Of a stretch of 32,432 nucleotides of DNA, positions 23,115 through 28,960 are shown piece after piece (position 1 is the stretch's first letter; each line of letters opens with the position of its first letter). A model generated the notes under the pieces. The model did no database searches and had not been told where the DNA came from. It worked only from the letters and a program-made list of their open reading frames with translations. The stretch lies in IMG/VR virus record IMGVR_UViG_3300010368_000051, positions 1 through 32,432 of that record; one strand, written 5' to 3'. A program made the position numbers and the translations under genes. Source of the stretch: a virus.

Positions 23115-23549
23115 TCAATTTATGGCGGAAGGTGACCAATCAGAAATTCTTCCGAGTTCGGTATACACCTTCCGGCGATCCTTATTCTTATTGACTTGAT
23201 TGCCGCCAGAAGTAAGTCTAAATGAAAATGTGCGCTTTTCCATATCAACATCATCCTTTCCGACATATACAACACTATCAATCTCCGGGCAGTACACTGC
23301 CCATCCGTCGATCAATTCAAAATTAATTGGAACCTTCTTTCCATTAATCGTGGTAGAGAATTGTATATCTATCATACCCCTGTTCAGCGTTCTATATTTT
23401 ATTTGCAATCGATATATCTTGGAATCTTTCATTGCTATTAGATCGACGGCGCTGTAGTCGTGCATGGGTAGAAATATCTCATACCCAAGCTTTGCCAAAT
23501 CCCGAATAACTTCGATTTGTCCGATATTACCCTTTTCATTCGTATTCAT
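23115..23549 (-). CDS. PD-(D/E)xK homing-type endonuclease
   Basis: 144 residues. KGNIGQIEVIRDLAKLGYEI holds Glu13, SAVDLIAMKD gives Asp36 and YRLQIKYRT gives Gln49-x-Lys51. This is the core of the PDDEXK_5 family, which includes the cyanobacterial intron endonuclease I-SspI-type enzymes. It is more A/T-rich than its neighbours, a sign of mobility. Start 23549 has GGAGA five bases before it, but that site lies in the loop of a 12-bp hairpin that overlaps a late promoter. Expression is therefore probably limited to late infection. It has no intron around it, so it is free-standing. Confidence 0.82.
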   Translation of the reverse strand: MNTNEKGNIGQIEVIRDLAKLGYEIFLPMHDYSAVDLIAMKDSKIYRLQIKYRTLNRGMIDIQFSTTINGKKVPINFELIDGWAVYCPEIDSVVYVGKDDVDMEKRTFSFRLTSGGNQVNKNKDRRKVYTELGRISDWSPSAIN

Positions 23550-23582
23550 AAGAATCTCCAATCGTTCTTATGAATATTTATA
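23543..23582 (-). promoter_or_regulatory. Late promoter built into a ribosome-site-masking hairpin
   Basis: A 12-bp perfect inverted repeat TATTCATAAGAA/TTCTTATGAATA (23543-23554 and 23565-23576) with a ten-base loop CGATTGGAGA that holds the ribosome site; the start codon is in the 3' arm. TATAAATA at 23575-23582 would start transcripts within the 5' arm, near 23569, destroying the hairpin. Confidence 0.75.
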
Positions 23583-24069
23583 CAAATGCGGCAGTCACCG
23601 TTTCAGTCGCATATTGTTGTGCGATCAGACCATACATGCGCAGAACATTGGCATGCCGAAGGCGGAAGAACTCAAGGCCCATCTCATACTTCATTTTGTT
23701 CTTGGCCGATGGATTGTTGGACAGATTTTCTGTCATGTCCAGAAACTTGCAGAGGATGCCGAGTTCAGACTTGAACTCCCAGAGATATTCCATGTAGCTG
23801 ACATCCGGCTCATGTGTCATCTCAACAACCGCAGTGACTACAAGGATAGGCATCCGAGCCTCGATCAAATCTTGGGGAGTGACCGATGTGTCCTCGATGA
23901 CATCATGAAGATAGCAGACGGCCTCAAGCATCGGGCAGAACGCAAGGCTGGCACGAGCCCGGGCAGCAACCTTTTCGACATGGTTGATGAAGTATGGCCC
24001 TCCATCATAGAGCTGACCTTCATGGGCAGTCTCGGCAATGGCCTTGGCAGTCTTAACAAAATCATTCAT
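23578..24069 (-). CDS. HD-domain ppGpp hydrolase-like protein (SpoT/MESH1 type)
   Basis: 163 residues. AHEGQLYDGGPYFINHV (His16, His30), then LHDVIEDT (His55-Asp56, Glu59-Asp60), then KFLDMTENLS give the ordered metal and catalytic motifs of the RelA/SpoT hydrolase domain. There is no synthetase or regulatory domain, as in MESH1. It may hydrolyse (p)ppGpp or a related alarmone made in phage defence. The substrate is inferred. GGAGA lies five bases before the ATG, with a sigma70-like promoter upstream. Confidence 0.85.
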   Translation of the reverse strand: MNDFVKTAKAIAETAHEGQLYDGGPYFINHVEKVAARARASLAFCPMLEAVCYLHDVIEDTSVTPQDLIEARMPILVVTAVVEMTHEPDVSYMEYLWEFKSELGILCKFLDMTENLSNNPSAKNKMKYEMGLEFFRLRHANVLRMYGLIAQQYATETVTAAFV

Positions 24070-24095
24070 GGCGCTCTCCGTTTTTCGATCTTCAT

Positions 24096-24124
24096 AATCT
24101 ACAGGACCCGTTGATCAGAGTCAA
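24096..24124 (-). promoter_or_regulatory. Sigma70-like promoter
   Basis: Minus-strand TTGACT, 17 bases, TAGATT, 27 bases before the HD-domain gene. Confidence 0.65.
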
Positions 24125-24345
24125 GTGGAATCTGCAGTGAATGTCATCCCGATGAAATCAGCGTCCAGTAATGCCGGTGCCACCCGATAATACGGCGAAT
24201 TGTCATGCACATAGTTTTCATCATTATGTGTGATGCAGAACAATTCGGCGACTTCCGGATCAGAGAATGTCCGGCCCACAACTTCCGTGAACGTGTCAAG
24301 ACCGTTAAAGGTGTCGGACACGATCACATATATCTGAGTTCCCAT
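24121..24345 (-). CDS. Hypothetical protein (74 aa)
   Basis: Starts MGTQIYVIVSDTFNGLDTFT with GAGGA four bases upstream. The opening resembles small 'MxxYVVVSD' phage proteins. Unknown function. Its start lies 10 bases after the stop of the next gene. Confidence 0.6.
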   Translation of the reverse strand: MGTQIYVIVSDTFNGLDTFTEVVGRTFSDPEVAELFCITHNDENYVHDNSPYYRVAPALLDADFIGMTFTADST

Positions 24346-24355
24346 GGTATCCTCC

Positions 24356-25084
24356 CTAGTGGTCATAGGTGTGTTCATTGGCGACCATCCAATCGATCAA
24401 GGCATCAAGGGTATCAAACTTGCGGATGATCTCGATGCTGTGATAATAGAGGCGCCCATATGTGTACCCGGAATGATCCTTGGCCGCAGTGATGAATTGA
24501 CAGCCATCATCGGAACACCTCCGGGTGAAGATGTTGATCATGACATGATCGCTCGGGACATCACCCTCATCAAACTTTTGTCCGACAATGGACTCGAACA
24601 ATGGCGTCGAGGCATCCGTCGCAATGCGCACGGCGCTGGCGAATGTCGCTCGATCCTCGGGCGAAACCGTGCCGGGAGCCTCGCATGTATCATCGTCATC
24701 CCATGTACTTCCGGACTCGTATCCTGTGACTTTCAGGGTGAGCCGGAATGCGAATGCGGTTTCATTGGTCTTGAAATCCCGGTAGTTGGCGATGCTGACC
24801 CGTTCGCCGCCAAACAGCGTATTGATCTTCTCGTCCACCTGATTACGGTCAATGCTGCGGGGAGATGCCGATCCTTGACTTGTGACATACTCCCAGTCCA
24901 CGAACTGTGGATCGGTTGCACTCAGGAATGCGGTGTACTTGTCAGCGGTTGCCTCTCGGCCCAATTTCGTGAGCTGGGTATAACACGCCTGAATCTTGCG
25001 AGTCAGGGTGGCGTTCTGTGCATTCAAATCGACAAGCTTGGCTTCTTGGAATGCGATCTTCTCTGCAATGGTTTTGGTTGCCAT
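24356..25084 (-). CDS. Hypothetical protein with N-terminal coiled coil (242 aa)
   Basis: Residues 1-45 (MATKTIAEKIAFQEAKLVDL...) form a heptad-rich coiled coil. The body is mixed alpha/beta with acidic patches (WDDDDTCEAP) and a helical end. No family recognised. GGAGA lies five bases before ATG 25084; it is the first gene after a strong terminator and has its own promoter. Confidence 0.7.
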   Translation of the reverse strand: MATKTIAEKIAFQEAKLVDLNAQNATLTRKIQACYTQLTKLGREATADKYTAFLSATDPQFVDWEYVTSQGSASPRSIDRNQVDEKINTLFGGERVSIANYRDFKTNETAFAFRLTLKVTGYESGSTWDDDDTCEAPGTVSPEDRATFASAVRIATDASTPLFESIVGQKFDEGDVPSDHVMINIFTRRCSDDGCQFITAAKDHSGYTYGRLYYHSIEIIRKFDTLDALIDWMVANEHTYDH

Positions 25085-25112
25085 GGGACTCTCCGTTAAT
25101 TTCCATTGATAC

Positions 25113-25141
25113 ACCTTACAGTATCCGGGAATGGGTGTCAA
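25113..25141 (-). promoter_or_regulatory. Sigma70-like promoter
   Basis: Minus-strand TTGACA, 17 bases, TAAGGT, placed directly after the intrinsic terminator of the SPFH gene. Confidence 0.65.
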
Positions 25142-25167
25142 CAAAAAAGGAGGGCCGAAGCCCTCCT
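25142..25167 (-). terminator. Intrinsic terminator after the SPFH gene
   Basis: A perfect 8-bp stem AGGAGGGC/GCCCTCCT around a TTCG loop, followed on the minus strand by six T bases. The only textbook terminator in the window. Confidence 0.95.
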
Positions 25168-25192
25168 AATTCATCACATCGATACGGTGCGG

Positions 25193-26071
25193 TTACTGAA
25201 CCGGGCGCATGAAGAATGGAAGACCACTCGACTCGCCACCAGATGAGCTGTACTGTGAAAGAGCACCATCCCACTTCTCGATTGCATTCAGCATCAGGAT
25301 ATCCGGATTTTCCCGGAGTGCCGCACCCTGAATGCGAAGGGCATCTGCCTCGGCAGTGGCCTCCAGAATTCGAGCTTGGGCTCGACCAGTGGCTTCCGCA
25401 ATCTCGATCTGAGCTTGGGCAGTCGCCGTTGCGATTTGATTTTCTCGCTGGGCGGCTTCTTGATCGGCTTCGACCTTCATCTCAATGGCTCGTTGAACCT
25501 GTGGAGGAAGACGGAGGGACCCGATCCAGTAGATGTCATTCACTTGGATACCTTGGGGTGCAAGGCGTTCTCGAACAGCCTCTTCAACATCTTCCATGAT
25601 GTCAACTCGACCGGCGCCGTAAATGTATGCGGCGTTGTGTGCGGATGCCGAGTTGTTCAGGGCATCCCGGACAATATTGCGGATGCGCTGATCCGTGATC
25701 TCTTCGATGCCAAGACGATATGTCTCGAACAGGTCAGATGCACGATCCGGGATGATTTGATATGAGATGCCAATGTCGGCATTGATATCCAGACCATCGG
25801 AGTCTTGGAAGCTGAACGATTCGTTGTTTGGCGAGCCCTCATCAATGGCGGCGGTCCAAACATAGTTCTGTTCGAACGTTGGGAACAGGTACATGTCAGT
25901 ACCCATGCCGAGCCATTCATAGCCGACACCGATTTCTTCGGCCTGAACGCCGGAATCGGAACCGAGATTGTGGACCTTGACACCGACATAACCGGCATGA
26001 ACCTGACCACAAGCGGCGAGAGATAGAAGGGATAGCCCAACAATGGCGCCCTGTACAAATTTCTTCATCAT
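25193..26071 (-). CDS. SPFH/prohibitin-family lipoprotein
   Basis: 292 residues. A signal peptide with lipobox LSLAAC (Cys21) leads into an SPFH/Band 7 domain (about 25-215: GYVGVKV, DINADIGISYQI, RLAPQGIQVNDI). A long Ala/Glu/Gln helix follows (215-265), typical of oligomerising SPFH proteins, with a Gly/Ser-rich tail. It would form membrane-bound rings in the cell envelope. Phage SPFH proteins are known but their role is unclear; lysis timing or superinfection effects are possibilities. A strong terminator ends the transcript. Confidence 0.9.
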   Translation of the reverse strand: MMKKFVQGAIVGLSLLSLAACGQVHAGYVGVKVHNLGSDSGVQAEEIGVGYEWLGMGTDMYLFPTFEQNYVWTAAIDEGSPNNESFSFQDSDGLDINADIGISYQIIPDRASDLFETYRLGIEEITDQRIRNIVRDALNNSASAHNAAYIYGAGRVDIMEDVEEAVRERLAPQGIQVNDIYWIGSLRLPPQVQRAIEMKVEADQEAAQRENQIATATAQAQIEIAEATGRAQARILEATAEADALRIQGAALRENPDILMLNAIEKWDGALSQYSSSGGESSGLPFFMRPVQ

Positions 26072-26077
26072 GATATA

Positions 26078-26275
26078 TTAGCCTTTCGCAAGCATTTTGG
26101 AAATTTTGGTGAATGCAAATACATTTCCGATGAGTGCAAACACCAAGATCACGGGGATCATAGCAACAAGCACGCTCGAATTTGTATTCATGAGGAATGA
26201 CAGCAGGACATTACACATCCAGATGTCGGCGGTGATAAGTGCTGCAATCAGCACCCATGGTAGATATTGTTTCAT
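26078..26275 (-). CDS. Two-helix membrane protein (65 aa)
   Basis: Starts MKQYLPWVLIAALITADIWM. Two hydrophobic helices and a basic KISKMLAKG tail. GGAGA is before the ATG. It directly precedes the SPFH lipoprotein and could be its partner. Confidence 0.65.
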   Translation of the reverse strand: MKQYLPWVLIAALITADIWMCNVLLSFLMNTNSSVLVAMIPVILVFALIGNVFAFTKISKMLAKG

Positions 26276-26300
26276 TATGTAGTCTCCATTATATAAAATT

Positions 26301-26382
26301 TGGTCCGGGGGGCAGGGCTCGAACCTGCACTCTAAAAGTTCCGGCGTCAATGCCGGGGCGTCTACCATTCCGCCACCCCCGG
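26301..26382 (-). tRNA. Type II tRNA, unusual 6-base anticodon loop
   Basis: Acceptor CCGGGGG/CCCCCGG, a Leu-like D-arm GCGGAATGGTAGACGC, T-arm GCAGG-TTCGAGC-CCTGC, a variable arm and encoded CCA. The anticodon stem CCGGC/GCCGG leaves only ATTGAC, six bases. Placing U33 at the first T would give anticodon TGA (Ser). Identity uncertain. Confidence 0.8.
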
Positions 26383-26397
26383 ATGGGGTAGAAAGTG

Positions 26398-26482
26398 TGG
26401 TGCGAGTAGAGGGAGTCGAACCCACACGAGTTACCTCGACGGCACCTAAAGCCGTTGCGTCTACCGATTCCGCCATACTCGC
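26398..26482 (-). tRNA. tRNA-Leu (anticodon TAG), CCA encoded
   Basis: Acceptor GCGAGTA/TACTCGC, anticodon stem ACGGC/GCCGT with loop TTTAGGT, long variable arm, A73 and CCA. Confidence 0.93.
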
Positions 26483-26488
26483 AATATG

Positions 26489-26562
26489 TGGAGCGGATAG
26501 TCAGAATCAAACTGACATCCTCAGATTGGAAATCTGCTGCACTATCGTTGTGCTATACCCGC
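26489..26562 (-). tRNA. tRNA-Gly (anticodon TCC), CCA encoded
   Basis: Acceptor GCGGGTA/TATCCGC, Gly-like D-arm, anticodon loop TTTCCAA, T-arm GTCAG-TTTGATT-CTGAC, T73 and CCA. Confidence 0.9.
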
Positions 26563-26573
26563 CCGGAAATTAT

Positions 26574-26648
26574 TGGTCTGAAACCCGTGAATCGAACACG
26601 GCTTCCGATCTTCCAAAGATCAGCGATGACCCAGCCTCTTCGCCTCAG
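26574..26648 (-). tRNA. tRNA-Pro (anticodon TGG), CCA encoded
   Basis: Acceptor CTGAGGC/GTTTCAG with two G-U pairs, anticodon loop TTTGGAA, T-arm CCGTG-TTCGATT-CACGG, A73 and CCA. Confidence 0.9.
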
Positions 26649-26656
26649 ATGAATTG

Positions 26657-26664
26657 TATTTATC
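26657..26664 (-). promoter_or_regulatory. Late-promoter-like GATAAATA before the tRNA cluster
   Basis: One base off the TATAAATA core, nine bases before tRNA-Pro, the first tRNA of a run of four. Weak evidence by itself. Confidence 0.3.
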
Positions 26665-26682
26665 AGAACTTACCGTTCTGGT

Positions 26683-26748
26683 TTACGATGTCTTGAAATG
26701 CGTCAAGCGATTCGTCATCGTATAATCTTCCCAGACAAAATCATTCAT
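26683..26748 (-). CDS. 21-residue leader-like peptide
   Basis: MNDFVWEDYTMTNRLTHFKTS with GGAGA six bases before the ATG, between a sigma70-like promoter and the tRNA run. It may be a translated leader or a gene remnant. Confidence 0.4.
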   Translation of the reverse strand: MNDFVWEDYTMTNRLTHFKTS

Positions 26749-26779
26749 GATGCATCTCCGTGTGCGTTTCAATATACAC

Positions 26780-26807
26780 ATAGTACCAGATGCGCAGGCC
26801 ATGTCAA
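26780..26807 (-). promoter_or_regulatory. Sigma70-like promoter for the Pro-Gly-Leu tRNA run
   Basis: Minus-strand TTGACA, 16 bases, TACTAT. It would transcribe the 21-codon frame and then four tRNA genes. Confidence 0.7.
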
Positions 26808-26861
26808 GCAAATAAACCGGGGTATTCTGTTGCAAGGATTATAAATCATATAAGTAGTTGT

Positions 26862-27443
26862 ATGATCACCAAACCTTTTACATATTTATTATACCACATC
26901 CCCTCGGGAAAATGGTATTATGGCGTAAAGTATGCCGTTGGGTGCAACCCAACCGATCTTTGGACCACGTATTTTTCTTCGTCTGAGCCGGTTAAGGCGC
27001 TTATAGAAGAATATGGTAAGGACTCGTTCAAAGTCGAAGTTAGACGAACTTTTAATACTACAGAAGAAGCATTATATTGGGAAAGCAGGGTTTTGTGTCG
27101 TATGAAAGTTGTAACCAATCCAATGTGTCTTAATCGATCAATCGGGGGAGGCACTGGATTTTATAGCAATGAGCGTAGTGCAGAAACCCGCCAGAAAATT
27201 TCTGACGGTGTTAAGAAATTTAATAAATTGAATCCTTCTAAAGTTAGCCGAGCAAGAACCAAAGGTGCAAAAACTTTCTGGAAGAACATGTCACCCGAAA
27301 CACGGGAACAGATTTTACGACAACGCAGAAATCAGAAAAATCCTATGAAAGGGAAAAAGCAAAGACGGGTTTCGTGTACAAAGTGCCGCCTAGAAACATC
27401 AATTAATGCTTTTACACGCCATATAAAAACGTGTAAAAATTGA
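26862..27443 (+). CDS. GIY-YIG homing endonuclease with C-terminal zinc finger
   Basis: 193 residues on the plus strand, against the direction of its neighbours. YLLYHIPSGKWYYGVKY is the GIY-YIG core in a known phage variant. YFSSSEPVKALIEEYGKDSF continues the domain, and Glu in LYWESRVL is the likely metal ligand. SAETRQKISDGVKKF is a NUMOD3-like DNA-binding repeat. CTKCRLETSINAFTRHIKTC near the end is a C2H2/C2HC-type finger. A/T-rich, so probably acquired. A TATAAATC box lies 15 bases before the ATG. The stop abuts the tmRNA gene, a likely insertion point. Confidence 0.88.
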   Translation: MITKPFTYLLYHIPSGKWYYGVKYAVGCNPTDLWTTYFSSSEPVKALIEEYGKDSFKVEVRRTFNTTEEALYWESRVLCRMKVVTNPMCLNRSIGGGTGFYSNERSAETRQKISDGVKKFNKLNPSKVSRARTKGAKTFWKNMSPETREQILRQRRNQKNPMKGKKQRRVSCTKCRLETSINAFTRHIKTCKN

Positions 27444-27445
27444 CG

Positions 27446-27880
27446 GGATTATGTTCCAACGCTCCCGCCGGGCGTGTATGACCTTACGCTGCTAGAGCAT
27501 AATCCATAGGTGCATTATCGTTAGATGCTGCATTTACGTTTGTTGAACCTGTAACGGGCTTCACCCGGCACTCTCAGATTTACCTACTCATACCCCGTCG
27601 ATCCCATTTCGCCCCCATCAAGAACACTTGGCACCCTTCAACGGGCTGAGCGCCACTTACTTAAGGAGGCCGATCACGTCTGATCGGGGTCTTAAGCTTG
27701 ATCCAAGTGCTCATGGTGGAGGCGGGGAACTTCGATGTCCCCGTCCGGCTGTATTTTCGCTCGTCCTCAAACGAGTGCAGTTATTACGGATTTCTCCGCA
27801 ATTCTATTGGTACTGGGGCGAGGTACTGATCCTCATTCTCTTGGCTCACAACCAAGCGCATCACCTTTATGCTTGTCCCA
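27446..27880 (-). ncRNA. ssrA: Two-piece (circularly permuted) tmRNA
   Basis: Read on the minus strand. The acceptor piece comes first (about 27880 to 27714) and ends T-arm-like GGGGACATCGAAGTTCCCC, then CGCCTCC-A-CCA. After a 97-base spacer, the coding piece starts at 27616 with GGGGGCG, then AAATGGGATCGACGGGG, the usual tmRNA 5' signature. GGGGGCG pairs with CGCCTCC over 7 bp, including the G3-U70 pair that specifies alanine. The tag frame (27531-27484) encodes AASNDNAPMDYALAA and TAA, a classical proteolysis tag. GGATTATG/CATAATCC closes the tag helix. It rescues stalled ribosomes with SmpB. The outer ends are approximate. Confidence 0.93.
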
Positions 27881-27890
27881 GCATTGTTAT

Positions 27891-27967
27891 TGGTACGTGC
27901 ACTAGGACTCGAACCTAGACTCTACAGATTAGAAGTCTGTTGCATTGTCCAGTTATGCTATGCACGT
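27891..27967 (-). tRNA. tRNA-Arg (anticodon TCT), CCA encoded
   Basis: Acceptor ACGTGCA/TGCACGT, anticodon stem ACAGA/TCTGT with loop CTTCTAA, T-arm CTAGG-TTCGAGT-CCTAG, A73 and CCA. A TATAAATA (27967-27974) touches its 5' base, too close to make the full tRNA; it could serve the tmRNA that follows. Confidence 0.93.
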
Positions 27968-27977
27968 ATTTATAATG

Positions 27978-28084
27978 TTGAATGGCTGGGTCGCTAACTC
28001 CCGTGTAAAGGGCAGGCCGCCAACTTGAAATCATCCGCCTAACCGAGGCCGTCGCCTTGAAATCTATGATGATCCGCCATTCAA
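27978..28084 (-). ncRNA. Candidate structured RNA closed by a 9-bp stem
   Basis: TTGAATGGC/GCCATTCAA encloses 107 bases between tRNA-Thr and tRNA-Arg. Inside are two near-repeats (GATTTCAAggcgaCGGCC and GATTTCAAgttgGCGGCC) and a CCC-TTTACAC-GGG hairpin like an anticodon arm. No T-arm and no coding frame. Unknown RNA or a rearranged tRNA. Confidence 0.45.
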
Positions 28085-28089
28085 TTCTG

Positions 28090-28165
28090 TGGTGCCGCCA
28101 CGAAGATTCGAACTCCGCACATCCTGATTACAAGTCAGGCGCTCTACCAACTGAGCTATGGCGGC
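28090..28165 (-). tRNA. tRNA-Thr (anticodon TGT), CCA encoded
   Basis: Acceptor GCCGCCA/TGGCGGC, D-arm TAGCTCAGTTGGTAGAGC, anticodon stem CCTGA/TCAGG with loop CTTGTAA, T-arm CGGAG-TTCGAAT-CTTCG, A73 and CCA. Confidence 0.93.
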
Positions 28166-28166
28166 G

Positions 28167-28574
28167 TTATTCTTCGCAGTTGAGCCAGACTCCGAGATTG
28201 TCATATCTCATATACTTGATCCAGCGCAGATTGACACCGGTGAAATGCTTGGGTGTTCGCTCATTATTGTCAAGCACCCATGATGTCTGCAGTTCAAGGT
28301 CATCGACCAAACATACAAGATGGAAGCCAACCCCGGGAATTTCACACAGCATGATGCTGATGTCCGTTGGATCAATTCCAAAATGAATACACAGCTCGGC
28401 ACATGTCAGGGCAAACCCATCACAATCATCATCGGCCCGGTATGTCTGGTCGGCCAGAATTCTGGTTGCATGCGATTGCCAATGCTCGGGCTTCCCCATG
28501 GTATCCTGATCCGCTGTCCATGTGATGGCTTGATCGGTCATGGTCTTGGCCCGGCGGGCGGTCTCATGAATCAT
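28167..28574 (-). CDS. Transglutaminase-like cysteine protease (BTLCP type)
   Basis: 135 residues. DCDGFALTCAELC holds Cys51, GFHLVCLV holds His85 and SWVLDNN holds Asp102, the Cys-His-Asp triad of bacterial transglutaminase-like cysteine peptidases. No signal peptide in this form. Substrate unknown; it could be a cell-wall or protein amide. AAGGA lies eight bases before ATG 28574. It overlaps the lipoprotein gene upstream by 11 bases. Confidence 0.85.
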   Translation of the reverse strand: MIHETARRAKTMTDQAITWTADQDTMGKPEHWQSHATRILADQTYRADDDCDGFALTCAELCIHFGIDPTDISIMLCEIPGVGFHLVCLVDDLELQTSWVLDNNERTPKHFTGVNLRWIKYMRYDNLGVWLNCEE

Positions 28575-28749
28575 CGGTGGTATCCTTCGGCGGGCAATGA
28601 ATTTCTGACGTTCGGGCTGGATCATCACACATGTCAACATATCCCCATGGGGCGGATGTTGGGTTTGATCCATGCGGTAACATGGTGGGTTCGTCGGTCG
28701 CACATCCCCGAAGAAATACGGCGGCGATGAATGCGAGCATAAACTTCAT
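28564..28749 (-). CDS. Small lipoprotein (61 aa)
   Basis: Signal peptide MKFMLAFIAAVFLRGC with lipobox Cys16; a short Pro/Asp-rich mature part with two more Cys. AGGAG lies eight bases before the ATG, and a TATAAATA late box is 20 bases upstream. It could be an outer-membrane spanin-type or surface protein; the evidence does not decide. Confidence 0.7.
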   Translation of the reverse strand: MKFMLAFIAAVFLRGCATDEPTMLPHGSNPTSAPWGYVDMCDDPARTSEIHCPPKDTTDDS

Positions 28750-28768
28750 ATCACAATCTCCTCGACGT

Positions 28769-28776
28769 ATTTATAC
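28769..28776 (-). promoter_or_regulatory. T4-type late promoter box TATAAATA
   Basis: Exact minus-strand TATAAATA, 20 bases before the lipoprotein-protease pair. Confidence 0.7.
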
Positions 28777-28779
28777 ATC

Positions 28780-28960
28780 CGCCGGTATGGGTACTCATAC
28801 GCCACCCCCTATCGTCGGGGGCTGTGAACATCATATACACCCTAGGGTTCGGTGGTTGCAACCACCGTGGTGGGGATCATATGTTCCATTTACCAAGACT
28901 GATCCAAGTGCACTCGTCCAATCTGTCACGCATATAAGTGCCGATATCGGCGGGATGTAA
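28780..28960 (-). other. Noncoding stretch rich in inverted repeats
   Basis: No gene seen. It contains GTATG/CATAC and CCCCC/GGGGG hairpins and a perfect 18-base palindrome CGGTGGTTGCAACCACCG at 28850-28867. No U-run follows any hairpin. It may be a terminator region, a protein-binding site or an unknown RNA. Confidence 0.45.

Noticed and set aside
24344-25099. Plus-strand frame of about 250 codons
   Set aside because: It lies opposite a gene with a ribosome site, promoter and coiled-coil protein. It has no start signal and only mirrors that gene's codon pattern.
26301-26382. Firm assignment of this tRNA to Leu or Ser
   Set aside because: The D-arm looks like Leu, while the only anticodon consistent with U33 is TGA (Ser) in a six-base loop. 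The two signs conflict.
27446-27880. Group I intron hosting the GIY-YIG gene
   Set aside because: The region first looked like an intron interrupting the tmRNA, but the missing 3' half lies upstream in permuted order and pairs perfectly, so no splicing is needed.
27967-27974. TATAAATA as the promoter of tRNA-Arg
   Set aside because: Its last base is already the first base of the tRNA, so transcripts would lack the 5' end. It could only serve the tmRNA behind it.
27703-28914. Twelve-base direct repeat TGATCCAAGTGC in the tmRNA spacer and near 28904
   Set aside because: Single short repeat with different flanks; it could be chance and shows no further structure.
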